A stretch of 64,000 nt of DNA from Larkinella insperata (GCF_026248825.1 NZ_CP110973.1:248001-312000); one strand, 5' to 3'. Shown: positions 52,891 through 62,509, counted from the first letter of the stretch. A program made the numbers and translations. The notes: a model not told the origin generated them from the sequence alone.

Positions 52891-54459
52891 ATGCCATTGC
52901 TGAAAACCGGCCTGGTCATCGGCCTCTTCTTTTGGATAGCTTCCTTTTGCTTCGTTGAACCAACCCCTCCGATCCGTACAAAGGAAATTAGAAAAGACTC
53001 AGCCGATTCTGGCCGACAACTGGCCCTGCGGTACTGCGGCAACTGTCACCTTTTTCCGGAACCGGAACTGCTGGACAAAAAGACCTGGGTAACGGGGGTG
53101 CTTCCGAACATGGCCCTGCGGCTGGGACTTCGATTGCCCGGGCAGGATACCCTGCAACCGCTCCCACCGGCGGAAGAAAAGGCCATCAGCGAACTCCGCG
53201 TTTATCCCGAAACTCCCGTTCTTTCCAGGAACGAGTGGCAGAAAATCGTAGCCTATTATGAAAATAAGGCCCCCGCTGAACCGCTGGCCCAAAAACCGTA
53301 TCAACCCATCACAAACGGGCTTGCCCAGTTCAAAGCGAAAGAAATAGCGATTGGCGGTAAGCAGGTCCCGCAAACGACGCTGCTGAAGTTTGACCAGAGA
53401 ACCGCTCAGCTTTACGTGGGCGACGCACAAAACGCCCTCTACGTGCTCGATGGCCGGTTGGCCCCGGGTGATGACCTGATGAAGGATACCTGGTGGATCG
53501 ATACGCCCCCCACGGATATTGACTTTCCTGACAATGCGGCTCCCCGATTGCTCACCATCGGCATTTTCAACCCGTCGGATCAGAAACTGGGTCGGTTGAT
53601 GACGCTGGAAAGGGCCGCGAAACCCGGTTCGTCGGTAATTAACATTCGGGATCTGCCCCGTCCGGTTCAGTTTGCTTCCGGCGACCTGAATGGCGATGGA
53701 AAAGACGATGCCGTTGTTTGCGGGTTCGGCAATAATGCGGGAAAACTATTCTGGCTGGACGGTTTTGATCCCGCCAAAGAACACGTTTTAAAAGCACTTC
53801 CGGGCGCCCGGAAAGTCCAGATTGCCGACTTCAACGGTGACAAAAAGCCCGATATTATGGTGCTGATGGCCCAGGCGCGGGAGGAAGTCACTATTTTTTA
53901 CAACCAGGGCAACGGGCGCTTCAGGGAGAAAACCGTGCTCCGTTTTTCGCCGGTTTTCGGCTCCAGCTATTTTGAACTGGCTGATTTCAACAAGGACGGT
54001 TTCCAGGACATTCTGCTCACCAATGGCGACAACTGGGATTACTCGTCTACCAACAAGAATTACCACGGCGTTCGCATTTACCTGAACGACCGTAAAGATA
54101 ACTTTAAAGAAACGTGGTTTTATCCGCTGTACGGGGCCAGCAAGGCCGTAGCCCGGGATTTTGACAACGACGGTGATCTGGACATTGCCGCCACCTCTTT
54201 CTATTCCACGCTGGCCCAGCCGGAGCAGGGTTTTGTCTATTTGTCAAATGAAGGCAAATTCACTTTTAAACCGTTTACAACGCCGGAAGCCGCTTCCGGA
54301 AAATGGCTGACACTGGAAGCCGCCGACTTCGACCGGGATGGTGATGTGGACATTGCCCTGGGCTCGTACTTTCACACCGTTGGCGAAATGACCCAATTGC
54401 TTTTTAAAGGAATCACCTCGTTTCCTCAACTGCTCGTGCTGGAGAATCAGAAAAAGTAG
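52891..54459 (+). CDS. Cytochrome-c/FG-GAP fusion protein
   Basis: A 522-residue exported protein. The ATG at 52891 gives MPLLKTGLVIGLFFWIASFCF, a signal anchor or, with its Cys, a lipoprotein-like signal; an in-frame TTG eight codons earlier is less likely. A heme-binding CxxCH in LALRYCGNCHLFPEPE (near residue 46) is followed by WVTGVLPNMALRLG, whose Met could be the second heme ligand. The remaining 400 residues are FG-GAP-type propeller blades with DLNGDGKDDAVV, DFNGDKKPDIMV, DFNKDGFQDILL and DFDNDGDLDIAA. The fusion suggests electron transfer coupled to substrate binding outside the cytoplasmic membrane. It sits between the two SusC/SusD pairs. Confidence 0.85.
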   Translation: MPLLKTGLVIGLFFWIASFCFVEPTPPIRTKEIRKDSADSGRQLALRYCGNCHLFPEPELLDKKTWVTGVLPNMALRLGLRLPGQDTLQPLPPAEEKAISELRVYPETPVLSRNEWQKIVAYYENKAPAEPLAQKPYQPITNGLAQFKAKEIAIGGKQVPQTTLLKFDQRTAQLYVGDAQNALYVLDGRLAPGDDLMKDTWWIDTPPTDIDFPDNAAPRLLTIGIFNPSDQKLGRLMTLERAAKPGSSVINIRDLPRPVQFASGDLNGDGKDDAVVCGFGNNAGKLFWLDGFDPAKEHVLKALPGARKVQIADFNGDKKPDIMVLMAQAREEVTIFYNQGNGRFREKTVLRFSPVFGSSYFELADFNKDGFQDILLTNGDNWDYSSTNKNYHGVRIYLNDRKDNFKETWFYPLYGASKAVARDFDNDGDLDIAATSFYSTLAQPEQGFVYLSNEGKFTFKPFTTPEAASGKWLTLEAADFDRDGDVDIALGSYFHTVGEMTQLLFKGITSFPQLLVLENQKK

Positions 54460-54472
54460 AAGCCGCCCCATC

Positions 54473-54509
54473 ATAAAAACAGGCAGCCCGGTGGGCTGCC
54501 TGTTTTTAT
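54473..54509. terminator. Bidirectional terminator between convergent genes
   Basis: A 17-bp perfect stem (54473-54489 with 54493-54509) around a 3-base loop, flanked by A-run and T-run. It can stop both the cytochrome/FG-GAP gene (+) and SusC/SusD pair 2 (-). Confidence 0.92.
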
Positions 54510-54543
54510 ACTAAAATGGGTGATTTCTTATCCAGAAACCGGC

Positions 54544-56142
54544 TTATTTGACATCCCAGAAAAGCTTGGTTTTCAGGTTGTCTGCCGCTCTTACTGCTGC
54601 GTAATTGGCGGCATTGTAAGTAATCTCGTTACCGGGAATCGTCCAGCGGACGGGCGGCAGCGTCTGGGCATTTGCATTATCTGTTTGGAAATTCAGCACT
54701 GGATAATCCAACCGGCGAATATCGGCCCAGTTTTCGTACGGCTGAACGACGTTGTAATGCAACCATTTCTGCGTTGCAATCAGCTTCAGTTTGTCGGTGC
54801 TGGTAGCCGCTTTGCTCCAGTTTACGCCATCACCCGCAATGTAGGCTGCTACAGAAGCCGGGGTAGCCTGTGCAGGCAGGGCTGATCCCGTAATACCGAT
54901 CGCATTGGTAATCGATAGAATCTTGTTGTAGAAATCCACCGATTGCGTAATGGCGGTTTCGTAAGCAGTTTTAGCGGCAGCATCGTTGCCCGCCCGCAAA
55001 TAGTACTCCGCCTTGATCAGATTCATTTGCGGAGCATTGATCAGGACACCCGGGAAGAACTGGTTGTGGCTAAGCGTATACCGATTGTAAATAGCCACCT
55101 GACCCGCATTGAACTGAGCCGTTTGCACCGCTTCGGTTGCCGTGGGGTCAATACCGATGAATTTACCACCTGCGTTGACTCCGGGTTCAAACAGAATCGG
55201 CAGACGTGGGTCTTTGTTGGCGTTCATGTGATCAATCATCGATTTGCTCGCCGTGTTGCCGTACCAGCCGTCCGACGCCAACCCGTCCCGGAAGCCTTTC
55301 GAGTTCAGGTCCGTGTTAATGTCGTATACATTGATCTGAATGTTCTGGGCATTGGTTTCAACGATTGGGTAGGTTGCCGCGTTGCCCAGAATTTCCGCCA
55401 TTTCAGTGTTCACGCGGGATTTGAAACTCTCCACGTCCGAAACCCGGTTCAGCAGCCGCAGCCGCAGCGAGTTAGCGTACCGTTTCCAGGCCGTAACGTC
55501 GCCTTTGTTCAGGAAATCCTGCGTCTGGAATGCTTTCTGATAACCGGCATTTACGGTGATGGTGTTCAGTTCGGTGGCAATCCGCTTCAGGTCATCCAGC
55601 ATGAAGGTGTAGATTTCCTCGGCGGTATCGAACTTCGCCGTAGATGCATTGTAATCACCGCCGTTGGTACTCAGCATACCGGCCTGAGTGAACGGAATAG
55701 CACCGTGCACATCCACCAGGCGTTGGGTATGATCGTACACGTAAATCGGAGCGGCCAGCATGAAGATTTTCAGACCCGCCTGCTGCTCTGCCGATTTGGA
55801 AGCATACACTTTTTGCAGCTGCCGGTACTGAGCCATCATGTCGTAATAGCTGTACCAGACGTTCTCGATCCCCGCCGATCCCGGGACATACCGGCCTGAC
55901 TGACTCAGCGTACCCGTGGCCTGCGTATAGGGATTCAGAGAAGTTCTTAGCGTAACGAAATAGTGGGTATAACCCGGGAGCACATATTCCCGGTTGGAGT
56001 ACAAAACGCCGGTAAACTGCTTTTCAACGGTGGTTTCCGAAATCTTGGCCGGATCGGGATACGCTTCCGCAAATTCAGACTCCTTACACGAAACCGTCCC
56101 TAACAACAGCCCCGCTAAAACTAGAATGGTTATTTTTTTCAT
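54544..56142 (-). CDS. SusD/RagB-family outer-membrane lipoprotein, pair 2
   Basis: A 532-residue SusD-like lipoprotein. MKKITILVLAGLLLGTVSC gives a lipobox with Cys at residue 19. The SusD fold shows in YASKSAEQQAGLKIFMLAAPIYVYDHTQRLVDVHGAIPFTQAG, WKRYANSLRLRLLNRVSD and the terminal DNLKTKLFWDVK. It follows the SusC gene by 20 bases. The two SusD proteins of the window are not close copies, so each pair probably binds a different ligand. Confidence 0.92.
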   Translation of the reverse strand: MKKITILVLAGLLLGTVSCKESEFAEAYPDPAKISETTVEKQFTGVLYSNREYVLPGYTHYFVTLRTSLNPYTQATGTLSQSGRYVPGSAGIENVWYSYYDMMAQYRQLQKVYASKSAEQQAGLKIFMLAAPIYVYDHTQRLVDVHGAIPFTQAGMLSTNGGDYNASTAKFDTAEEIYTFMLDDLKRIATELNTITVNAGYQKAFQTQDFLNKGDVTAWKRYANSLRLRLLNRVSDVESFKSRVNTEMAEILGNAATYPIVETNAQNIQINVYDINTDLNSKGFRDGLASDGWYGNTASKSMIDHMNANKDPRLPILFEPGVNAGGKFIGIDPTATEAVQTAQFNAGQVAIYNRYTLSHNQFFPGVLINAPQMNLIKAEYYLRAGNDAAAKTAYETAITQSVDFYNKILSITNAIGITGSALPAQATPASVAAYIAGDGVNWSKAATSTDKLKLIATQKWLHYNVVQPYENWADIRRLDYPVLNFQTDNANAQTLPPVRWTIPGNEITYNAANYAAVRAADNLKTKLFWDVK

Positions 56143-56162
56143 TTTCAGGATTGAAGCTATGA

Positions 56163-59100
56163 TTAGAAACTAGCGCGCAGCATCACACCCATCGTGCGGA
56201 ATGAAGGGTTATTTCCGGCGTTGTTAATGTTGTCAGTCCAGCGCGTACTGGAGTTGGTCTGCTCAGCATCCAGATCTTTGATGGTCCGGTAGAAGAAGAA
56301 CAGGTTACGTCCGAATACCGACAACGTCAGGTTCTGCGTTCCAATCCGCCGGGTAATGTTAGCCGGAATCCGGTAGCCCAGCGAGATCTCCCGCATCTTG
56401 ATGTACGTATTCTCCTTCACGAACAATTCATACCGGGCGTTGCCGTACTGCGGTCCACCCCAGTTGTACGTAGCGTTGTAGTACGTTGCCTGCGAAACGA
56501 CGTTCGTGTTGGGCTCTCCGTTCGCCAGAACACCTTCCATCAGCATCCCGTCGTGGTAGACTACTTCTCCGCTCGGACCGGCAGCCGCCGTCGTCTGAAC
56601 ACCTTTGCCGTTGGCATCTTTGTAGTAGCTCAAACCGCCGTGTTCGGCATCCATCGCCGTCAGGCTCTCCTCGGTCAAACCGCGTGAGGTCATCCAGTTG
56701 ATCCCCGTCGGCATGATGTATCCACCAAACCGGAAGTCGGCGACCAGATCCAGGTTGAAACCTTTATAGCTAAAGCTGTTGATCAAACCACCGGTCAGTT
56801 TGGGCATGGCGTTTCCGGCCTTAATCCAGTTAGCACCGTCCAGTTGATACAGGCCGTTCGGGCCGACGACATTCCGACCGCTGGCATCTTTCAGGATACC
56901 ATGCACGTAAATATCACCCATCGGCTGACCTACTACCGACCGCAACTGAGCAGCATTCCCGTCGTAATCCGCATGCAGCAATTCGGTCGAGTTGTTCGCC
57001 AGCTTTTCTACTTTGTTGCTGTTTTTAGCCAGGTTCAGCGTAATGTCCCAGTTCAGGTCATTCGTGTTGTTTCCGGCAATCGGTGTTGCGTTCAGGGCTA
57101 ATTCCAGACCCTGATTCCGCAGGGTACCGATGTTGGCCAGTACGGTTCTGGCACCGGAGCTGGCGGCAATCGTCAGGGGCAGAATCTGATCAACGATCTG
57201 GGCGTTGTAATACGACAGGTCAAATCCTATCCGGTTTTTCAGGAATCGTCCTTCCAAACCTAACTCCAACTCACGCTTCTGCTCGGGGCGGATTTTATCG
57301 TTTCCGAAGGCGTTGCTGATTGTTGTGTACAATACCGAGCTGCCACCCGTTTGCTGAATGTTCAGGTTACCCTGGGTGTAGGCGTTGTTGGCCGTATAAA
57401 TAGTCGGATAGTTCCCCACGATCCCCCAGGAAGCCCGCAGTTTTGCGTAGCTAACGGCCCGTGGCAGCGTAAACAGATCACTCAGAACCAGGCCGGAGTT
57501 GACCGAAGGATAGACAAACGCATTGTTGCCCGTAATCAAGGTTGATGTGCGGTCCCGGCGGATGGTTCCTTCAACGAAGAAGAAGTTCTTATAATCGAAA
57601 TTCAACGTTCCCAGGTAAGCATCCCGCGTGTACCGTTCGCGGACGTTGGTACCGTTCGGGGTGTTTACGGAAGCCGAGATATCGAAGAAATTCTCAGTGC
57701 TGAGGCCGCCGTTGGTCGAGCGGCTCATCAGCGTGTTCAGCATTTTATTGGCCGTATAACCCACCGTTGCCGAAAGCGTTACATCTTCATTCAGCTTTTT
57801 GTTGTACGAAAGCAGCACATCACCGTACACATTGCTGTACAGGTTGTTGTTCATGATGAAATCGCCGGAATACCCGAAAGCCAACGGAATGGAGCTGGCG
57901 CGTTTGTCTTCAATCCGCTCGGAAGTAAAGTCCGTACCGATCCGTCCGCGCAGTTTCAGATCATCCAGGATCTGCCAGCTCTGGGTTACGCTGGCGATCA
58001 CGCGGTTGCTGTATTCATCATACGTATTTTTCCGCGTACTCCACACATAATCCGCAATATCCGACTTGAAGCCGTTCCGGATGATGTTTTCTTCCGGCGT
58101 CAGGCTCTGGTTGGTACCCGTCACGAATTTATACCCCAGGCTTGTCTGGTACTTGTTGAAATACCAATCGGCCGACTCAAAGCGGTTCATCATCCCCGTA
58201 AAGTTGTTGATCATGCGGTCAACTTTGAAGGGCCGGTTGTGGGTATGCTGGTTGATGAAGTTAACCACCAGATCCGTCTGCAGCTTTTTGTTTACGTTAA
58301 AGCTGCTGTTCAGGCTCATGATGTTTTTGCTGTTCTTGGCGTTGTAGCTGATCATTCCGTTGTCCTGACGGGTATACGAAAACCGCAGGTTGGAATTGTC
58401 CGTTGCTTTGGAAACGGCCAGGTTGATGTTGGACGTGCTGGCGTTTTCGAACAGATCGGCGTAGCTGTTGCCGGAAGGAGAATACGGCCGGATGACACCG
58501 TCAAAGGCCATCACCGGTTGTCCATCGAATTTCGGACCGAAGTTAACCGTCGCGTTCAGCAGGCCGCGGGTATCGCCTTTTCCGTCACCGTCGGTATCGT
58601 AATAGATAAAACCGTTGGCATCCTGACCACCATTCAGGTAGTTCAGCATGTAACCCGGACCCCGGACGTTCTGGTAGCGGGGCAGGTACGCAATTTTGTC
58701 AACGCTGTAGCTGGCGTTAAAATCAACGCCCAGACCTTTCCGGCCTTTGCCGCTTTTGGTCGTTACCAGCACGACCCCGTTAACGGCTTCTGAACCGTAC
58801 AGAGCAGCTGCCGAAGCGCCTTTCAAGATAGAGATGTTCTCAATGTCGGCCGGGTTCAAATCCAGCAGACCGTTTCCACGAATACGGTTGTCGCCCCAGT
58901 AATCGTTGTTGCGCACTTCACCGTTGCGGATGGGGATACCGTCCATCACGATCAGCGGCTGCGTGTTTCCGGTGATGGAGCTCAAGCCCCGGATGTTGAT
59001 GCTGACGGCACTGGTAGCGCCCCCCGGCGTGGCGTTGATCACGACGCCCGGTGCTTTTCCGTAAAGTGCCGTAGCAAAGTTGGGCGAAGCCGCTTTCACC

Positions 59101-59486
59101 AACGCGTCATTCTTAACCGTTACGGTTGCATACCCTAAGGCGCGTTGCTCCTTCGCTACCCCCAAAGCCGTAACAACAACTTCACCGAGTATATTTTCAT
59201 CTTCTACCAACGCAACATCAACCACCGACCGGCTGGCGATGGCGATTTCCTGCGTTTTATAACCGATGAACGAAAAAACCAGTGTGCCATTCTTACTGGC
59301 AGAAACATTGTACTTGCCATCCACATCCGTGGTTGTACCAGATGTGGTGCCTTTAACCACAATGGAGACACCCGGCAGAGGCTGTCCATCCTTGCCTGCC
59401 GTAACTCGCCCCGAAATCGTTTGAGCGAAAACGGGAGTGCTTATCATCAAAAGCAAGATGACAAGCCTGAGTAAATCTTTAACCAT
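56163..59486 (-). CDS. SusC/RagA-family TonB-linked outer-membrane protein, pair 2
   Basis: A 1,107-residue TonB-dependent transporter. The signal peptide (MVKDLLRLVILLLMISTPVFA) precedes a CarboxypepD_reg domain (ISGRVTAGKDGQPLPGVSIVVK), then the plug with GEVVVTALGVAKEQRALGYATV, INIRGLSSITGNTQPLIVMDGIPI and DIENISILKGASAAALYGSEAVNGVVLVTTKSGK, then the barrel ending RTMGVMLRASF. It is paired with the SusD gene downstream. Its own promoter should be in the AT-rich spacer beyond 59487. Confidence 0.94.
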   Translation of the reverse strand: MVKDLLRLVILLLMISTPVFAQTISGRVTAGKDGQPLPGVSIVVKGTTSGTTTDVDGKYNVSASKNGTLVFSFIGYKTQEIAIASRSVVDVALVEDENILGEVVVTALGVAKEQRALGYATVTVKNDALVKAASPNFATALYGKAPGVVINATPGGATSAVSINIRGLSSITGNTQPLIVMDGIPIRNGEVRNNDYWGDNRIRGNGLLDLNPADIENISILKGASAAALYGSEAVNGVVLVTTKSGKGRKGLGVDFNASYSVDKIAYLPRYQNVRGPGYMLNYLNGGQDANGFIYYDTDGDGKGDTRGLLNATVNFGPKFDGQPVMAFDGVIRPYSPSGNSYADLFENASTSNINLAVSKATDNSNLRFSYTRQDNGMISYNAKNSKNIMSLNSSFNVNKKLQTDLVVNFINQHTHNRPFKVDRMINNFTGMMNRFESADWYFNKYQTSLGYKFVTGTNQSLTPEENIIRNGFKSDIADYVWSTRKNTYDEYSNRVIASVTQSWQILDDLKLRGRIGTDFTSERIEDKRASSIPLAFGYSGDFIMNNNLYSNVYGDVLLSYNKKLNEDVTLSATVGYTANKMLNTLMSRSTNGGLSTENFFDISASVNTPNGTNVRERYTRDAYLGTLNFDYKNFFFVEGTIRRDRTSTLITGNNAFVYPSVNSGLVLSDLFTLPRAVSYAKLRASWGIVGNYPTIYTANNAYTQGNLNIQQTGGSSVLYTTISNAFGNDKIRPEQKRELELGLEGRFLKNRIGFDLSYYNAQIVDQILPLTIAASSGARTVLANIGTLRNQGLELALNATPIAGNNTNDLNWDITLNLAKNSNKVEKLANNSTELLHADYDGNAAQLRSVVGQPMGDIYVHGILKDASGRNVVGPNGLYQLDGANWIKAGNAMPKLTGGLINSFSYKGFNLDLVADFRFGGYIMPTGINWMTSRGLTEESLTAMDAEHGGLSYYKDANGKGVQTTAAAGPSGEVVYHDGMLMEGVLANGEPNTNVVSQATYYNATYNWGGPQYGNARYELFVKENTYIKMREISLGYRIPANITRRIGTQNLTLSVFGRNLFFFYRTIKDLDAEQTNSSTRWTDNINNAGNNPSFRTMGVMLRASF

Positions 59487-59833
59487 ACAAAATTACAGTG
59501 AAGTTGAATTACGTGAAATTTAACACAACATTAATAAATTTTTTTAAAATATAAACTCACAAAATAAAATTAATTGTCAAATTATTTAGCTAACGTAGTA
59601 GAAATTCAGTTATCACCTCGGAGTTTTTTAAAATTATTGGCTTTAGAAGAATCCTAATGAATAAGATTATAAGGAGATTGGCCCTCCGTTAACGGAACAG
59701 GGTTATACGCACCACCGGGTATAGTAAAATAAAACAGGCGTCCCCTATCACGCAGGACGCCTGTTGCCAAAAAGTAAAGAAAACTTTCTTCTGTTAATAA
59801 TCCGGTAAGATACTCTTCTCGCCGAGTGGCTTG
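59487..59833. other. AT-rich 347-bp spacer upstream of SusC pair 2
   Basis: No gene was found. The stretch 59515-59640 is strongly AT-rich and should hold the SusC promoter, but no well-placed TTG/TAnnTTTG pair was seen. The far end holds the terminator of the SDR gene. Confidence 0.55.
59733..59765 (-). terminator. Intrinsic terminator after the second SDR gene
   Basis: AACAGGCGTCC (59733-59743) pairs with GGACGCCTGTT (59755-59765). On the minus strand a T-rich run follows. It lies 70 bases past the SDR stop codon. Confidence 0.8.
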
Positions 59834-60607
59834 TCAGTTATTCAGCCGCACAAAACCACCGTCGATCGGGTAATCGCAACCCGTGATAAAACCGGCTTCG
59901 TCGGAACACAGATACAGGGCCAAACCGGCTACCTCAGCCGGTTTGGCCATCCGGCCAATGGGCTGGGTAGCCGCCAGCTTCGAAAACATCTCGGCTTCCT
60001 GGCCGGGGTAATTCTTGGCCAGAAACCCGTCGACAAACGGCGTATGTACCCGGGCGGGCGAAATGCAATTGCAGCGGATGTTGTGTTTCAGGTAGTCTTT
60101 CGCCACCGACAGCGTCATTGAGACCACCGCCCCTTTGGTCATTGAGTAGGCAAACCGATCCGGAATCCCCACCGTGGCCGCAATCGACGCCATGTTCAGG
60201 ACCACGCCCCCGCCGGTCGCTTTCAGATGCGGAATAGTGGCATGCAGGCAGTTATAAGCACCTTTCACGTTGACGGTAAACACCCGGTCAAAATCGGCTT
60301 CGGTGGTGGTTTCCACGGTTCCGATGTGCGAGATTCCGGCGTTGTTGATCAGAATGCTGATCGGGCCGCCCGCAGCAATCTGATTGATCACCTCCACCAC
60401 CTGCGCCTGATTCGACACATCGACGGCGTGGGCGTGGGCCCGGCCTCCGCTGGCGTTGATTTCATCGGCCACCTGCTGGGCCAGCCCGGCGTTCAATTCC
60501 AGAATGTGCACCCGCGCACCGGCCTGCGCAAACGTCTGCGACATCGCCAGTCCAATTCCGCTGGCCCCACCCGTAATGATGGCAACTTTATCTTTTAAGC
60601 TGAACAT
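59834..60607 (-). CDS. SDR oxidoreductase, putative 2-keto-3-deoxy-L-fuconate dehydrogenase
   Basis: A 257-residue short-chain dehydrogenase. TGGASGIG is at 12-19, NNAG at 88-91, and the triad is Ser141 (NMASI), Tyr154 and Lys158 (YSMTK). CDYPIDGGFVRLNN closes it. It lies about 110 bases after the UxaA-type dehydratase gene on the same strand. In non-phosphorylating L-fucose pathways an SDR of this kind oxidises the 2-keto-3-deoxy acid made by the dehydratase, so that role is the best fit. Other sugar-acid dehydrogenase roles cannot be excluded. Confidence 0.8.
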   Translation of the reverse strand: MFSLKDKVAIITGGASGIGLAMSQTFAQAGARVHILELNAGLAQQVADEINASGGRAHAHAVDVSNQAQVVEVINQIAAGGPISILINNAGISHIGTVETTTEADFDRVFTVNVKGAYNCLHATIPHLKATGGGVVLNMASIAATVGIPDRFAYSMTKGAVVSMTLSVAKDYLKHNIRCNCISPARVHTPFVDGFLAKNYPGQEAEMFSKLAATQPIGRMAKPAEVAGLALYLCSDEAGFITGCDYPIDGGFVRLNN

Positions 60608-60618
60608 ATTTTTTGAAT

Positions 60619-60710
60619 GAGCGATTGAGTGACTGAGCGGTTGAGCAAATAGCTGTATATAAAGTATGTAAGTCGTAGAGCCACTGACGCAATCGCTAGC
60701 TCACTCAATC
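60619..60710. repeat. Degenerate octamer array with inverted ends
   Basis: Four 8-bp units run from 60619 to 60650 (GAGCGATT, GAGTGACT, GAGCGGTT, GAGCAAAT). GATTGAGTGA (60623-60632) is the exact inverse of TCACTCAATC (60701-60710). It fills the gap between the dehydratase and SDR genes. Confidence 0.6.
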
Positions 60711-60717
60711 CCGTTAG

Positions 60718-62385
60718 TTAGAGTGAAACGCCCCGTTTCCAGGGAATGAAATCGTCCTGGCCGAGTTGCTGGGCTTTCGTTTTGACTTCCCCGCTGGCGA
60801 GCCGAATGACGTATTCGAGCATTTTTTCGGCGTTTTGCTCGATGGTTTCTTCGCCTTCGATGATCGGCCCACAGTCGAAATCAATGACATCGGGCATCCG
60901 TTTGGCCAGGGCGGTGTTGGTCGAGATTTTAGCCACAGGACAAATCGGGTTGCCCGTCGGCGTACCCAATCCGGTGGTAAACAAAATAATGTTTGTGCCG
61001 GAGCCTGCCATCCCCGTGGTGGCTTCCACGTCGTTGCCGGGCGTGCAGAGCAGGTTCAGGCCGGTTGAGGTTGCGGGTTCTGTGTAATTCAAGACATCGG
61101 CAACGGGGGCGGTCCCCCCTTTTTTGGCGGCCCCCGCCGATTTGATGGCATCGGTAATCAACCCGTCACGGATGTTGCCTGGCGACGGGTTCATATCGAA
61201 ACCGGACCCGACGGCTTCGGCTTTGGCCGAGTAATCCTGCATCAGGTGGATGAATTTCAGCGCCTTCTCGTCTGACACCGCCCGGTTGACCAGCTCCTGC
61301 TCTACGCCGTTCAATTCCGGGAATTCGGCCAGCACGGTTTTGGCGCCCAGCGTCACCAGAATATCCGATAAGTGCCCAACGGCCGGGTTCGCCGACAGCC
61401 CCGAAAAACCGTCCGATCCCCCGCATTTCAGCCCAACGGTGAGTTTGCTCAGGGGCGCAGGCTGCCGTTCAATTTTATTGGCTTCAATCAAACCCAGGAA
61501 GGTTTCGCGGATGGCATTGCTTAGCATCGTAAACTCCGTACCGTCCTGCTGCTCGAAAATCAGCATGGGTTTGTCGAATTTCGGATTGCGTTTCCGCACC
61601 TCTTCTTCCAGCATTGAAGTCTGCGTGTGCTGGCAGCCCAGGCTCAATACCGTTACCCCTACAACATTCGGGTTGTTGATAAACCCGGCAAACAGCCCGC
61701 AGAGCGCTTCTGAATCCTGACGGGTCCCTCCGCAGCCCATTTCGTGGGTCAGAAATTTAATTCCGTCAATGTTTTTAAAGGGCCTTTTAGCCGGGGCGTC
61801 ATCCACCGTGCGCATGATCGACGGATCGACGAAGGGCTCCATTTTGTGGATGGTGCCGACTTCGCCCGCTTTGTAAAGTTGCAGCAATTCGTGGACCTGT
61901 TCGCGGTAAATTTCCGACTGCGCGTAGCCCAGCTCGCGCTCAAAAGCGTCTTTCAGAATCAGGATGTTGCGGTTTTCGCAGAATACCAGCGGCACCACCA
62001 GCCAGTAGTTTGCCGTACCAACCTGACCGTCGGCGCGGTGGTAGCCCATGAACGTCCGGTTGTGCCAGGCCGAAACATCGGGTGCCTGCCACTGATACGG
62101 CTGCTTTTTTTCAAGGCTGTACTGCCCGGAGTCGTGCTTGAGGTTGAACGTCGTGATGGGTTCCCCCCGTTTGATGGGTTGCGTCGCTTTCCCGACCAGC
62201 ACCCCGTACATAATTACGGAGTCGCCGGTTTGCAGGTCTTCGGTTACAAATTTATGTTTGATCCCAACGCCAATCGGCAGGGTGTAGGTTTGGCCCTCAA
62301 AATCAATCTGTTCTCCGGGCTGGAAATTTTGCAGGGCAACAATGACGTTATCGGCGGGGTGTACTTTCAGAACTTTATGCTGCAT
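60718..62385 (-). CDS. UxaA-family (altronate dehydratase-like) hydro-lyase
   Basis: A 555-residue dehydratase of the UxaA/GarD family. The N-terminal SAF domain (about 1-90, VHPADNVIVALQNFQPGEQIDF and TEDLQTGDSVIMYGVLVGKATQPI) and the long catalytic domain are both present, with MGYHRADGQVGTANYWLVVPLVFC, THEMGCGGTRQD, LSLGCQHTQTSMLEEEV and LKCGGSDGFSGLSANPAVG. Known members dehydrate altronate or galactarate. No uronate genes lie nearby and the other fucose steps do, so L-fuconate is the suggested substrate. This is inference; altronate remains possible. Divergent from the adenine deaminase gene. Confidence 0.88.
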   Translation of the reverse strand: MQHKVLKVHPADNVIVALQNFQPGEQIDFEGQTYTLPIGVGIKHKFVTEDLQTGDSVIMYGVLVGKATQPIKRGEPITTFNLKHDSGQYSLEKKQPYQWQAPDVSAWHNRTFMGYHRADGQVGTANYWLVVPLVFCENRNILILKDAFERELGYAQSEIYREQVHELLQLYKAGEVGTIHKMEPFVDPSIMRTVDDAPAKRPFKNIDGIKFLTHEMGCGGTRQDSEALCGLFAGFINNPNVVGVTVLSLGCQHTQTSMLEEEVRKRNPKFDKPMLIFEQQDGTEFTMLSNAIRETFLGLIEANKIERQPAPLSKLTVGLKCGGSDGFSGLSANPAVGHLSDILVTLGAKTVLAEFPELNGVEQELVNRAVSDEKALKFIHLMQDYSAKAEAVGSGFDMNPSPGNIRDGLITDAIKSAGAAKKGGTAPVADVLNYTEPATSTGLNLLCTPGNDVEATTGMAGSGTNIILFTTGLGTPTGNPICPVAKISTNTALAKRMPDVIDFDCGPIIEGEETIEQNAEKMLEYVIRLASGEVKTKAQQLGQDDFIPWKRGVSL

Positions 62386-62509
62386 AGTTGTATCGAGTAG
62401 GAATAAAGGCGGGATTCCGGTTAATCGTGATCCCGGTGTAATTCAGGCACAAAAGTCTGTGAATTATCACTAATATTGAAAGAAAAAAAGCAAGATTCTT
62501 TACCCATTC

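Noticed and set aside
59488..59495. TAATTTTG box on the minus strand before SusC pair 2
   Set aside because: It lies two bases from the start codon, so transcription would begin inside the coding region.
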